From Rhabditoides inermis (lineage: Eukaryota > Nematoda > Chromadorea > Rhabditida > Rhabditidae), in the NCBI GenBank assembly GCA_963966185.1, contig CAWZYM010000280.1:1006501-1070500 (forward strand): a DNA stretch of 64,000 nt, read 5' to 3'. The notes below the pieces were generated by a model. That model did not search any database. It was not told where the DNA came from and worked only from the letters and a program-made list of their open reading frames with translations. The first letter of the stretch is position 1. The number at the start of each line of letters is the position of its first letter. The position numbers and the translations under genes were made by a program. Shown here in pieces: positions 22,501 to 33,260 of the stretch.

Positions 22501-24868
22501 TGTATACGCATTAGTTGGGCGTAGTCTGAAAACGATACTAGGGAATGAAAACGATAGGCGAGAGAGAGCTTGGTGAGAAGGAGAGATAAGAGGAGAGGGG
22601 AGAGAGAGCTAGAGGTCACCTGAATTCGTGCAAAGCGCCGCCCTCATAGGGCAGTCTGACACGAGCAAATGAGGATGCACCCTGTCCTCAAATGTGGTCG
22701 CCGAAGGGTAGTCTGAAGAAACACCAACATCTACGCGCTAAGCGCCACCAATACTTTTTTTGCTAACAATGGAATGCGGAAGCGATGTGATCTATATATA
22801 GTGAATGTGTGCCATGAATGGATAAATGTCTCAATATACTTTCCACCCACCAATGGCATCGTAGACATTGGAGCATGTGAGGTAGCTCGGGATAGAGGCG
22901 GCGCCGGACAGCTCTGCAACACACTGCCGTCCCATCTCGATTCGGACTGACTCACGGGTAGTGTTGCTGGTCGCACCGCAGAAGCCACACGTGCGCGGAC
23001 ACTGCACCCGCATCACATCGAAGTAGAGCGCGTTCGCGCAGAGCCACGCTCGCTGCGGACAGTCCGACACTTGCGTCTCCGGGTTCAGCAGGTCCGCACA
23101 CGAGGTGCTGGCGCTGTGAATGAAGAATGACAAGTGAACAGTTATTAGTAGTGAAACAGTAACTACTGCATACCATGCTCCGTGCATTGTAATTTGCGTA
23201 TTCGATAGTGTGTGCAAGCTGATTCGAGATAAACAAGATTCTGATTCTGAACTACCTGTAGCCTGTTGATGTAGTGCTACAGTATCCGCATGTCATGGGG
23301 CACTGCACTCGCATGACGTCATAGTAGATGGGGTCTCGGCAGAGGGCGGCTCTCGCGGGACAGTCCGAGACGTGGGTGGACGGGTTGAGTAGGTCGCGGC
23401 ACCTGTGATTCGGACAGCTTTCGAGAAGGGTTCCGTAGCCGAACAATGTTAAGTGAAGCGCATATCTTTTAATGTCGGAATACTTGAAAAACTTAAACAC
23501 ACCCAGTGCCTGCAGATGTAGTGGCCGGGTTTGAGGAGCTGATCTGTCGACACAACGCGGATGCGGCTCCTGTACTTTTTTGTTATAAACTATCTCAATC
23601 TTAGAATTTTTTCATTTCATGGTTTACTATTATTTACATTCCTCACATATAATAACTACAACCAGTCAGGACTCGCGCTGCACTGTTCCAGCCAAGGAGC
23701 CCCAATACCCCACTGTAGGATTGTGTGTGCTCCCATCATGCTAACATTGTTTGTACACAATAACGCCGACGGTTCTGCGCGTTTCGCAATCGCTGACGTA
23801 CCTATACTGATGCCCTGTCTTCCACAGAACCCGCACGTCATCGGGCACTGCACTCGCATCACATCGTAGTACAGCTGATCTGTGCAGAGAGAGGCGCGGG
23901 CGGGACAGTCCGACACGCCAGTGTCCGGATTCAACAGGTCCGCGCAGGTGCGCATGTCTGAAAACAGTATGATTTATGTGTAGTACTGTATACGATGTAC
24001 ACAGTTATATATTATTGTAGTACTGTTACCTCCTTCAACAATTACTGTATACGACACTATGTATGTATTCTATGTGCTGTCACCCGGGTAGAAGATACAT
24101 AGGAGAGTGGAAGACAGATAAGGAAACGTAGCTAATAGAGTCAGTGTCATATTTGCCGTGACATCAGAAGGTGAATAAAGACTGTTCGTTCCTATTTGGC
24201 TGATGGATGAAGAGTGAGACGAGCGTCTTACTACAGTAGACAGTACAGTATACTCTCCTGCAGTGGTACTCACTGGACGCGGACGCGACAGCCGCAGTGC
24301 CACAGAAGCCGCACGTGAGTGGACACTGCACCCGCATGAGCTCATAGTAGGCGAGGTTCGAGCAGAGTGACTGCAGCCCGGGACAGTCCGAGACCAGAGT
24401 CGACGGGTTGACACGATCCGCGCACGCTGAAATGGCTGAAATGGCTGAAATGGATGTTCTCATCGAATCTAGGGGGCGCGGCTCAGTGGATAGAGCGTCC
24501 GTCTCTCAATCTCACGGTCGCTGGTTCGATCCCTCTCGGAGTTGGGTTGCAGGCCAGTCGGAGGTAGTTAAAACTCAGTTTTGGTAATAGTTTGAAGAGG
24601 TTGAGAATTGAGCACTACTTCATAGTGTGGTTAGTCTTTGCGAAAGGTTTCCTTAGATTTTTTTTCCTGGAACCTTCAATAAGTTGAACAGAGTTTTGAA
24701 GACTAACACTGACCGCTACTGTGAGATTAACACTGTAAAGTCCGACTAATTTTATAGCTAGTTTTGATACATTACCAAAACACCATATTACCAACCTGTA
24801 GCCGTCGCGGCAACATTATCGACTAGATACAGTACAATAATCGAGTGCAATAAACGTGTGACTTTCAT
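18713..24868 (-). CDS. Secreted protein: seven ShKT domains plus C-type lectin domain
   Basis: Eighteen exons keep one frame for 554 residues: 24796-24868, 24274-24426, 23802-23957, 23503-23569, 23256-23402, 22956-23113, 22620-22712, 22439-22525, 22147-22314, 21376-21497, 21215-21278, 21046-21093, 19524-19631, 19228-19288, 19074-19131, 18923-18961, 18799-18848, 18713-18725. Residues 1-24 are a signal peptide (MKVTRLLHSIIVLYL...). Then ShKT domains 1-4 have six cysteines (CADLLNP..SDCP..LC..QCP.TCGFC), and domains 5-7 have four, lacking the first and last. A Thr/Pro-rich linker (TTTNVPTTAITTTTPVP) leads to a lectin fold: CAPGW, CYW, AEVKC, WIGLQ, EPN, WND, YAC. EPN with WND suggests mannose-type Ca2+ sugar binding. 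ShKT positions equivalent to the channel-blocking Lys-Tyr dyad are Tyr-Tyr/Phe, so channel block is not implied. Least certain: donor 21046 and acceptor 19631, which join linker to lectin. Confidence 0.8.
18974..19054. repeat. (TA)n microsatellite
   Basis: About 40 TA units in the 112-base intron 18962-19073 of the lectin part of the ShKT-lectin gene. Confidence 0.97.
19661..20427. mobile_element. TIR element (767 bp) with TTA target duplication
   Basis: The ends are inverted repeats of about 38 bases beginning GGGCCTCGGCAGACT and continuing ATCGCAATCGCCGAATCGCC, with one mismatch. TTA flanks both ends (19658-19660 and 20428-20430). The interior is rich in the subterminal motif GGCGATT in both orientations and has no transposase frame. 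A 3-bp TTA duplication and GGG-ended TIRs fit a non-autonomous PIF/Harbinger-like MITE (family assignment is inference). It sits in the intron that separates the first lectin exon from the rest of the lectin domain. Confidence 0.85.
20617..20685 (+). repeat. tRNA-derived SINE-like element
   Basis: A-box-like TGGCTCAGGAGG and B-box-like GGGTTCGCTCC at tRNA distance, followed by a poor 3' match; no acceptor stem. Within an intron of the ShKT-lectin gene. Confidence 0.45.
21833..21925. repeat. Inverted-repeat partner of 23,660-23,750
   Basis: About 90 bases (AGCACACACAATCCTACAGT...GGGGCTCCTTGGCTGG) occur inverted at about 23,660-23,750. Both copies lie in introns of the ShKT-lectin gene. About 22,080-22,125 read on the minus strand has a tRNA B-box-like GGTTCGATTCC. 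Confidence 0.7.
24474..24545 (+). repeat. tRNA-like (SINE head) sequence
   Basis: GGCTCAGTGGATAGAGC (A box) and GGTTCGATCCC (B box) are correctly spaced, but anticodon and acceptor stems do not pair cleanly. It lies in intron 1 of the ShKT-lectin gene. A decayed tRNA or SINE is the likely explanation. Confidence 0.5.
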
Positions 24869-26306
24869 CGCTTCGTGCAAATTGCGTTCTATCATTGCTT
24901 TTATACGCGGTTTCTTTTGTCCGACTCTTGTCCAAGCTGTACGCGCTTTGTTCGAAGAGAGTTCCATAGCCGCACAGCTTGCTGTATGCATACATCGTTT
25001 GTCTGACCATTTGATTGCATGTATCATTTCACATAACCGCACGCACGCATATGCAAACATTGTATTTTTCAAACGATTTATTACCGTAATAACCGGCAGA
25101 GAGAAAGAGAGAGAAGGGGAGAGAGAAAGAGGCAGAGAGTGAGTGAGTGAGAGAGAGAGAGAGAGAAAGAGGGAGAGAGGGAGAGAGGGAGAGAGAAAGA
25201 GAGGGAGAGAGAAGGATAGGGAGGGAGAAGGAGAGGGATAGATAGAGGGGGAATTCACGCCAATAGCTATCGACATACAAGGCGACAAAAATAACTTTTT
25301 TCGTGCTTCGACTAAAGGGTCAGCCGTTTTTTGTCGCTTTTTCTCGTCTTTAAGTCCACCTTCCACACTCTTTTTCTCTCACTCTGTGTATCTCTCTCCC
25401 CCTCTCAGATTCTCGCTCTCTCTCTCTCTATCGATACATTTGCGTAGCGCTCACTCATCACTCACCGCTTTCACTCCTCTCACGCAAATGGTCGGATGGC
25501 CTAGTGGTATATGACGCGCACTTGTGTCACTGTCGCAGATTCGACTCCTCTCGGCGGCAGATGTTTTGCCGGCAACACTTATCCGTTCGTCGCCTTTTCG
25601 TCGCGTCAGCCACGACAAACGTGCCAGCCGGGTTTGTCGTGGCTCGCGCGTCGCGACAGTTCTGGCTGTCCGAATTATCGTGACACGAATGTGTTTTTGT
25701 ATTTTACGAATCTATACGACAATTTTGTGAGTTTTCTACGACCTCGCACTTTGTCTCATATTCCTGAACAATCTGAGCTCACTTCCAATACGTACGTACC
25801 GGGAAGCACGATAAAATTATTTTTAGTCGCCTTATACTTCTTCCTTTAGTCTACGAAACCTCTTCATGTGACAATGTGACATTCTACAATGATGTTCGCG
25901 CGGCTATTCTATATATATATATATATATATATATAAGAACACTAAAGTTGTTTGTGCGGACCGCCTGCCCTCCTCCAACACAAGACACAAGAGACGCTGG
26001 GACGAGTGGTAGAAGCATATTTACTGAACTCAACAAGCAACTTTTATGCCTCAATTCAATCAGCGGACGATGTGGTCATGTGATGCGGGAGCGGAGGAGG
26101 AATGCCAACATAGACACTGAAATACACTGTGACTAATGCTAATCATCAGATTATGAAACCTAATATAGAAACTATACATCGTATCGGTTTCTACACAACT
26201 GTCATCTCTTTTCGCCGGCTCGCTTCTTGCCTCTGCGCGACTCGTTCCGACTTTCTCGTCGACTGTGCGCCCGCCACACTGGCAGCCTGCGCGGCACGGC
26301 ACTGAA

Positions 26307-26426
26307 GGTGTGGTCAGTCTCTTCGAAACAGCCCCTTCAAAACGCTTTGGAAACACGCTGTTCGGTCGTGTTTCGGAGGCGTTTCGAAGTTAATGTCGAA
26401 GGGAGTATCGAGAGACTGACCGCTAC
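26307..26426. mobile_element. Small TIR element with GGTCAGTCTCT ends
   Basis: Begins GGTGTGGTCAGTCTCTTCGA and ends AGAGACTGACCGCTAC, an imperfect inverted repeat. A deleted 50-base relative with the two ends joined is at 29,446-29,495 inside the SLC17 gene; degenerate TTCGAA/CATTCC tandem segments of similar flavour fill 28,810-28,960 and 29,110-29,298. Confidence 0.55.
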
Positions 26427-26521
26427 TTGAACGGCACGGCCCCTTCGCGGACGCGTCGTCGACCCGGCGAAACCGGCGACACACTAACCTCCTGGCTGAA
26501 ACACACACACACCATCACTTG

Positions 26522-26614
26522 TGCTGCGTCCATAACTACATTTCCCACTATTTCTCCACGCGGAAAACGCACGGGAAACAGAAAAAAGTGGGAAATGTAG
26601 TGATGGACGCAGCA
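26522..26614. repeat. Hairpin with about 27-bp arms
   Basis: GCTGCGTCCATAACTACATT and TCCCACT are repeated inverted (one mismatch) after about 40 bases. No coding content; MITE-like. Confidence 0.6.
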
Positions 26615-27034
26615 ACGAATGAAAAGGGTAGCAGAGAAAAATAGAAGTGGTGAACATAGAGTCTAGCGGTCATCATCGGTGATGAAACATTCACAACTAG
26701 ACCAGAGTGTGGACGCACCTGGTGCCGCACTGCTCGGCGGGGTCGCACTCGTAGACTATCGGCTGTCTGACGGGCCTCTTGGCAGGTCCACTGTCAGTCT
26801 CCGTCGCAGTCTGACCCGCAGCGGGCTGGGCAGCAGCCGACGCGGCGGGGCATACCGTCGGCCGCCTCCTCCCGTGTCTCCTCCACGCAAACGTCATCTC
26901 CACTACCATCGCCACACTCACGCGCCTCACCGCCATCGTCTTTCTAAAAAATTTGGTCAATGTTCTTCGTCGAAAAATTCAACAGATGAATAACTGCTTG
27001 AGAAGTCGGCTGATGTGCATGAGGCTGTACTCAC

Positions 27035-27598
27035 TCGCTGTTCCCGCCAACACTGGGTCGAGTGCGTGCGGCCGCACGAGTTGGCAGAGACACAGACACG
27101 CGACCGACACTGCCAAGAAAAACGAGCCCATCCAGCCGACTGAATGTGCATGTGCAATTTGAGTACTGTTGTGGCCAGAGTCGGCCACGCTGTTTCGCGC
27201 ACCGGCGACGAAACATTCCAGGACGAAGAATTGCCAATAAATTTCCACGGAACAATCAGCGCGACCTTAGCTCACTGACACATGGCCATGATGCCGGCGA
27301 CGTTGATGAGGATGGGGTAAGTGCAGAAGTGGTCGCCGCGAATGTAGACGTAGCCGGCGAGGAGCGAGTTGGATGTGAGTGCCACCATGTCCGTCACTCC
27401 CAGATAGAACATGATCTGGCAAGGGTGTGCAGTGTGAATGCACCACAATACTTGTATCTTTGCAAGCTCAATTGAAATCCATAGAACAGGCCTTTTGGAC
27501 GAACATTACAGTTATCATCCAAATGATTCATCGACTAATGTGTTTGTTTTCAATTTCAGACTCAACTCACCTTGTAGCAGATATTCCCAAAGAAATCA
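27035..27598 (-). CDS. SRT-like chemoreceptor fragment (partial)
   Basis: Three exons can be joined: 27571-27598 (DFFGNICYK), 27280-27415 (IMFYLGVTDMVALTSNSLLA ... GDHFCTYP) and 27035-27139 (GWMGSFFLAVSVACLCLCQL). The CYK-IM-L motif at TM2 followed by a conserved FCTYP and a third helix resembles nematode serpentine receptor class T. The in-frame join of exons 2 and 3 needs the donor GTCAGT rather than the overlapping GTGAGC; GTCAGT donors are used elsewhere in this window. N- and C-terminal exons were not identified, so it may be a relic. An open exon-like frame at 26,719-26,940 (MAVRRVSVAMVVEM...) follows a good acceptor but does not continue the phase. Confidence 0.5.
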
Positions 27599-28699
27599 CT
27601 ATGTCACGGCAATTCACAGTGAACAAAGAAAATTCGACGCGCGGCGCGTTCCGCAGAAGAATCATTTTCCTCAAATTGCAACGCACTCTCGCTCACTCTC
27701 GTTTCTTTTCCACGCTCGCGCCGTCTGCCGTCTCTCTGATTGCATGATCTCTCGCGCACTCTCTGTCTCAATCAGTAGAATGAGTCTCGAAACGAAACCG
27801 CTCTAAAACGATTTGTCATCATGCAGCTTCTGTTTAGTTGTGAATTGCCGTGTATGTGTGAACAAAATGTACAGGGAAGGAATGTATATGATCTGTTGTG
27901 AACGTGAAAAAAACTTACGTGATCAATACGTACCGGTACTAACAAGCCGTAAAATAGATGCAGAAATCCTACCAAGATTTGCACTATATCCTCATTTTTC
28001 GAATAATATGCGATTTTATCGTGGACACTAAATTTCGAAGGTTCTCGATTCATTTGTCGGAAATGTTTCGGCACCTGCAACTGTAGTCTGGAAAGTTGAC
28101 AATGTACCCGTAGACAAATATATGATCCATAGTAGTTGTTTGTGAAAAAAATATATGAGCGTTCCAGCCATACATTGGTAATTATTACACGCTTTAATCC
28201 ATAGTTTCTTCATTTTCTCAATGCCCTTTTCCCTTTTCCGCGATTTAAATAAGTCGATGCTTACATTTTCTTCTTCCCCACTATGTATGCTTTGTGCTTG
28301 TGGTGTTAATCCAACTTTTTCGTTAGTATTTCATGGAACGATGATATATGAAACTGATATACATCCTGATTCCTGATATATTCAACATGCAACATCAACT
28401 CACTCACGTACGCGTATGATTACGCCGAATCCAGCGAGATCACTGGTGCGAGCGCTTATGTTAATGTCTGGTCATGTGATTCGCACCAGCCGGCATATAA
28501 CCGAGACAGCGCCGACGGAGCGGCACAGTTTGTTACACAGTGCCCCATCCCTACTCTCTCCCTCACACACACTGTCGAATCAATCGCAGTCATCGGTGTC
28601 TTTTCACTTTTGTCTTTTCACGCTGTATTCATTAGCTGTCTTACAAGACGTATCATTGTCGCGCCACGAATGGAACGTGTATTCCTCGCATCATTGCAG

Positions 28700-31600
28700 A
28701 TGTCGCCGGCTCCCCGAGTACAGGCTGACGCAAGTGCGCGCAAGCCGCCGTCGCCCCTCTTCTCCCTCCACTCGCACCGACTCAAGATCGCTCTCCTGCT
28801 CATGGTGGGTGGAGGTGTCCATCTATTCGAAAGCTATTCCGAAGTGTTTCGTCGATAGCAAGGAATTCCGTGTTCGGGTGTTCTGTGGGCGTTATAGGAT
28901 ACGAAAGGCAATTCTGCATTGTTTCGAAGGCACAAGGCAATTAGAAGCGACTGAGGCAGATGGAATAACCGTTCTTGCAGACGGGTCTGTGGACAACGGC
29001 GTCGATGCGCCTCAACCTGTCTATGGCTATCACGTGCATGGTGAACGGCACCGCCTACGAGACGCCGGCCGGGAGCTATGCGAACTACGCGTCGGGTGAG
29101 GTGGGTGCGCGAGACATGTGAAGGTGCGTCCTCCGGAAGCCAAGTGTTTCGGAGGGATATCAAGACATTCCAAAGTGTTCTGAAGGGGATTTGAAAGGCA
29201 ATTCTTGTTTCGAAGCGATAGCAAGGCATTCCATAGTGTTCCAAGGACGCTTCGAAAGTGTTTTTCGAAGGGAGTGCATTGAAGAAGAGACTGACCTGAT
29301 GCCTTTTGCCTTGCAGCCCGCTGTGCAGTCACAGTGCGCGCGCTCCCCGGAAGACATGGCGGCGGCCAACGACGGATACAATGTGGGTATTGTAACTGGT
29401 ACATTGCCGAACCTGTTCGGTATGACACTCAATGGTTTTGATGAAGTAGCGGTCAGTGTTGATGGGGCTGTTTCGAAGACACTGACCACACCTTGACTGA
29501 CCCGTATAGGGCTCGCTGCTGTGGTCTCCTTCGATGCAGTCTCTCCTGCTGTCTGCCACCTTCTACGGCGGCCTCGTCACCATTGCCGCGTCCGGATACA
29601 TCGCCGACAGATTCGCACCCAAGCTCATACTCATTCGTGAGTAACTGTGCTCGCTTACTCGCCAGTGTGGATATCACAATATGAGCATTGTGCTGAAAAG
29701 GGGCGTGACACTTGTACTCCACCCTAATGTCTCTTATGAAATGACTAGAACTGTAGAACTCTGCGAGCCTATGATAATGCAGGGTGTATGGTGTTACGAT
29801 TTCAGTGGCGACACTCAACTACGTGGCGATGTCTGTGGTGGCGCCGTGGCTCGCCGCCACTTCCTACGCCGCCTACTTCGCCAGCAGGGTGGTGATGGGA
29901 CTGGGGGAGGTAAGTAGGAGCCATTCATTCATATTATTGTACATTCTTATTAACACAAACTACAAAGTAACAACGTACAAAGTGCACTGTGTAGTGGGAG
30001 ATATTCTGAATGGGAGAGTGACGCGAGTGGTTTGAGGGTTTCGTGATGACTGCTCTGGCGTCTCTGGCTGCTCGCTGGTTCCCGTCGAGCGAGCGCAGCA
30101 GCATAGCCGCCATGTACACCAGCGGCAACCAGGTGGGGAAAGTCTACCCTCTTTTCTCTTCCCTTTCCCCGCTCTTTCTCCTCTTATGATCATATTTGCG
30201 ATTACGAACTTTGATTGTAATGTTTGATAAGAGATAAGAGTACACTGTTTGCAGTTCGCCGCCGGTCTGTCTCCCCTTCTATCGGCGTCTCTCTGTGCGG
30301 GAACGTTTCTCGGAGGATGGCCCGCCATATTCTACATTTTCGGTGCGGAGTGTAATCTAGTTCTTTTCCTTTTTCACGGAAACGGGACGTTATTAGCGTT
30401 CTCACGAAAGAATTTTGTCTAATAACTATACAAAAAACCAAATCTTCGGTTTAGTTGATGATCTTCGGAATGCAAATCGATGAATTTGATAATGTCCAGG
30501 TCTGATCGGCGCTGTGTGGCTGGTCGTTTTCTGGGTGTTTGGAAGTGACTACCCCTCCGAGAACAGATGGGTGTCGGACGATGAGAAGACGTACCTCGAT
30601 GGATGCACCTCCGGAAAGAAGCAGGTGCGTGGATCTCCCTCTCTCCCTTGTCTCACTCTTTCTTTTCTCCCTTCCTCTCTCCCTCCCTCTCTTCCTCTCT
30701 CACCCCCTTCTCTCTCTCTCCTACTCGCTTCCCATTCCACATGTGCCCTGTTTCCAGAAACCCACTTCCGTTCCGTGGCGTGCGATGCTCCTCTCTACTC
30801 CTGTTCTCGCCAACCTTGCATGTCAGGTGAGAGAGAATCAATTTCTGTCTAATAACGCCAGGTGAGAGAGAATGGTCGATGTGATCGCAATCGCTCGGAT
30901 TGTCTCCGGAACACGCTCGCCTTTCCTGTATGGCTGAGTGGTCTAGTGGTATGATTCTCGCTTAGGGTGCGAGAGGTCCCGGGTTCAATCCCCGGCTCAG
31001 CCCGATCTTTTGCCGAGTGACGGACAGTGTTTCAGTTCTCGTTTCAAATGTCGGCGGCGCTGATGCAGGGCTTCCTGCCGACCTACTTCAAGCAAGTACT
31101 CATGTTGCCCATCGCCAGTGTGAGTTTCGAATCATCTGTATGTGCCAAGAGAGATAAGAGACACAGTAACACAACAGAAAATGTACAATGTGGCAAATAT
31201 ATTGAGCTGACCCTAGGCTATCTGTATCAAACATCTAGCAACTTATGGGGGGTCAACTTGGGGTGATCGTCTGTTCACTTTTTTATTATCAATTTATAAA
31301 CTGATTTCCAGAACGGTGTGTACACGATGGTGCCGTTCCTGTTCCAACTCGCCTCCAAGAACGTGCTGGCTCTCTTCTCCGACTGGATGAAGAGACGGGG
31401 ACTGATGAGGCCCACCTTCGCCGTCAAGACATTCCAGACTATCGGTCAGTGCTGTTTCGCGTCTCTCTTCATACTTCAAACAAATCTCAATTCAAATTTC
31501 TAAGGCTCCACTTCAATGGAATAGCTCTTATCACATCCAAATCAGGAATGTACGACGATCCACGCAATCCTGGGGGTCATTAGAGACTGTGGAAGGCCTG

Positions 31601-32037
31601 TGTTGCAGGCTCGATCGGCTCGGCGGCGACGCTGTTCGGCATGGCGACCATCCCGGACTGCTCCCGTCCCTGGACGGCCCTCGTACTGCTCGCACTCTAC
31701 GGTGGGCGCTCTCGCATCTAGCAGACAAAGCCCCGCCGCCGCCGGTCATTGGCGAGCTCTCGATTATGTATCGGAAAGTATTATGATACTGGAATCTGAC
31801 CTCGCCTGTACTGTACTGGTTGCGGCGGCGGGCGCGTCCTCTTTCAGGCACGTCACTCGGAGATGGGACGACGCGAGGGAGCGGGAGCCGTGGGTTTCTG
31901 TCCACTGCGCCGCTCATGTTTTTCGTTTTCAGGTGTGTTCTTCTCGTGCGGCATATGCGGTTTCTTCACGTCGATCCTCCTCATCGCGCCCGCCTACTCG
32001 GGCACGCTCACGAGTATCGCCATGGTGGGTGCGAGGG

Positions 32038-32075
<38 letters not shown>

Positions 32076-32392
32076 TCACTCTCTCGTTTCTAAAACTATA
32101 TGATCACACATTTTCATTCTGCGTCCTGCCTTGCACTCCCAAACCATCATGTGACAATGTCTTCTCTCTGTCTCAGATCTTTGGCATGGCTGGCTCCCTG
32201 TCGGGTCCTCTGCTCATCTCGGCCGTGTCTGGCGGGGGCGCTGCGTCGACGTGGTACATCGTGTTCGGTGCGTGCGCGGCCGCCAATCTCACATCCGGGG
32301 CCTTCTTCCTCGCCTTTGCCAGCGGCGACGTGCAGCCGTGGGCGGTCGAGAACAAGGTCGAGGGGGTGAAGAAGGAAGAGGAGGAGTGCTGA
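28700..32392 (+). CDS. SLC17-type anion/phosphate transporter (MFS)
   Basis: Fourteen exons: 28700-28804, 28981-29100, 29317-29382, 29510-29636, 29806-29909, 30037-30132, 30255-30342, 30500-30624, 30758-30826, 31036-31119, 31312-31444, 31609-31701, 31933-32024 and 32177-32392. They make 505 residues in one frame. SLC17 features: N-terminal cytosolic stretch, MRLNLSMAITCM in TM1, a Cys-containing lumenal loop, WSPSMQSLLLSATFYGGLVT, SRVVMGLGEGF, ARWFPSSERS, SGNQ, then VVFWVFGSDYPSENRWVSDDE in the mid-protein region and PTYFKQVL. The tail is acidic/basic and ends EEEEC. The family includes Na+/phosphate, sialic acid and vesicular glutamate transporters; the substrate cannot be chosen. The ATG directly follows an acceptor (TTGCAG). 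A tRNA gene lies in intron 9; repeats fill introns 1-3. Confidence 0.9.
30932..31003 (+). tRNA. tRNA-Pro (anticodon AGG)
   Basis: Acceptor stem GGCTGAG pairs with CTCAGCC, A box TGGTCTAGTGG, anticodon stem TCTCGC/GCGAGA enclosing TTAGGGT (anticodon AGG), T arm CCCGGGTTCAATCCCCGG, and a T-run (GATCTTTT) follows as RNA polymerase III terminator. It lies within intron 9 of the SLC17 gene on the same strand. Confidence 0.95.
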
Positions 32393-32837
32393 GCAGCGCG
32401 TGCCGCCAACTATTGACGATTCCAGGGCGAGTTTAGATCTAGCACTTCTTACTAACACGTTCGATTAATATGTTTTGGCGTGCGCACATTAACATTTTTC
32501 TGTCCACCTACATAATATCGCCTTTCTCACACACTGGCTTACCTGCTCTGACAATTGATGATTGTACTGGTGAATATTGTGAATAAAGTAGTTTTCGCAG
32601 TAGCAGTATCATATTTCATTTTGCGGGTCATCGAATTATCCGAATTCCGCGTCATCGTATATTGCAGTAGCAGTTGTGTGGTGGTATAGATGTGTACATA
32701 TGATGGTACGATTTTCATTCATTAATAGACGAGCATTGGTGCCATTGCGAGCGTTGGATCCCGGTGAAGCTATGATACTCTGCTGAACAATTGAAACATC
32801 TTTACATATCAATCAATTTGATAAAATACGTAACTCG

Positions 32838-33128
32838 ATGTGCTTCGTTCCCATAGAATTACGGTAGGAGAATAATTTGATCTGCTTCGTTCCCTTAGGA
32901 TTACGGTAGGAGAATACATTGATCTGCTTCGTTCCCTTAGGATTACGGTAGGAGAATACATTGTTCTGCTTCGTTCCCTTTGGATTACGGTAGGAGAATA
33001 ATTTGATGTGCTTCGTTCCCTTAGGATTACGGTATGAGAATAATTTGATCTGCGTCGTTTCCTTAGGATTTCGGTATGAGAAAAATTTGATCTGTTTCGT
33101 TCCCTTAGGATTATTATAGGAGAATTAT
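32838..33128. repeat. 42-bp minisatellite, array 1
   Basis: About seven imperfect units containing GATCTGCTTCGTTCCCTTAG and GATTACGGTAGGAGAATA. The same unit forms a second array, inverted, at 58,227-58,468. Located just downstream of the SLC17 gene. Confidence 0.9.
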
Positions 33129-33260
33129 TCCATATTATTCGTGTAATTAGTTTTTTTTCCAACCAGTTCAACAAGGAAAATTAAACAAAAATAATACAAA
33201 TTCTCACCATCCTTTTATATATACATTTTTTAGTCCTCAAAATGATTACAACGATCGCTA

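Larger units (their letters stand above)
24869..27034. other. Intergenic region with microsatellites and small repeats
   Basis: No gene is supported except a possible C-terminal exon of the downstream receptor near 26,720-26,946, which I could not join in frame. Contents: (GA)n at 25,099-25,255, a tRNA-like element at about 25,491-25,560 (A box TGGCCTAGTGG, B box AGATTCGACTC), an (AT)n tract at 25,909-25,934, a TTCGAA-rich repeat at 26,307-26,426, and a hairpin at 26,522-26,614. Confidence 0.5.

Noticed and set aside
25491..25560. tRNA gene at 25.5 kb
   Set aside because: A and B boxes present, but acceptor and anticodon stems do not pair; treated as a SINE-like relic.
26697..26960. Open frame MAVRRVSVAMVV... 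as C-terminal receptor exon
   Set aside because: It follows a good acceptor but cannot be joined in phase with the receptor exons; left unassigned.
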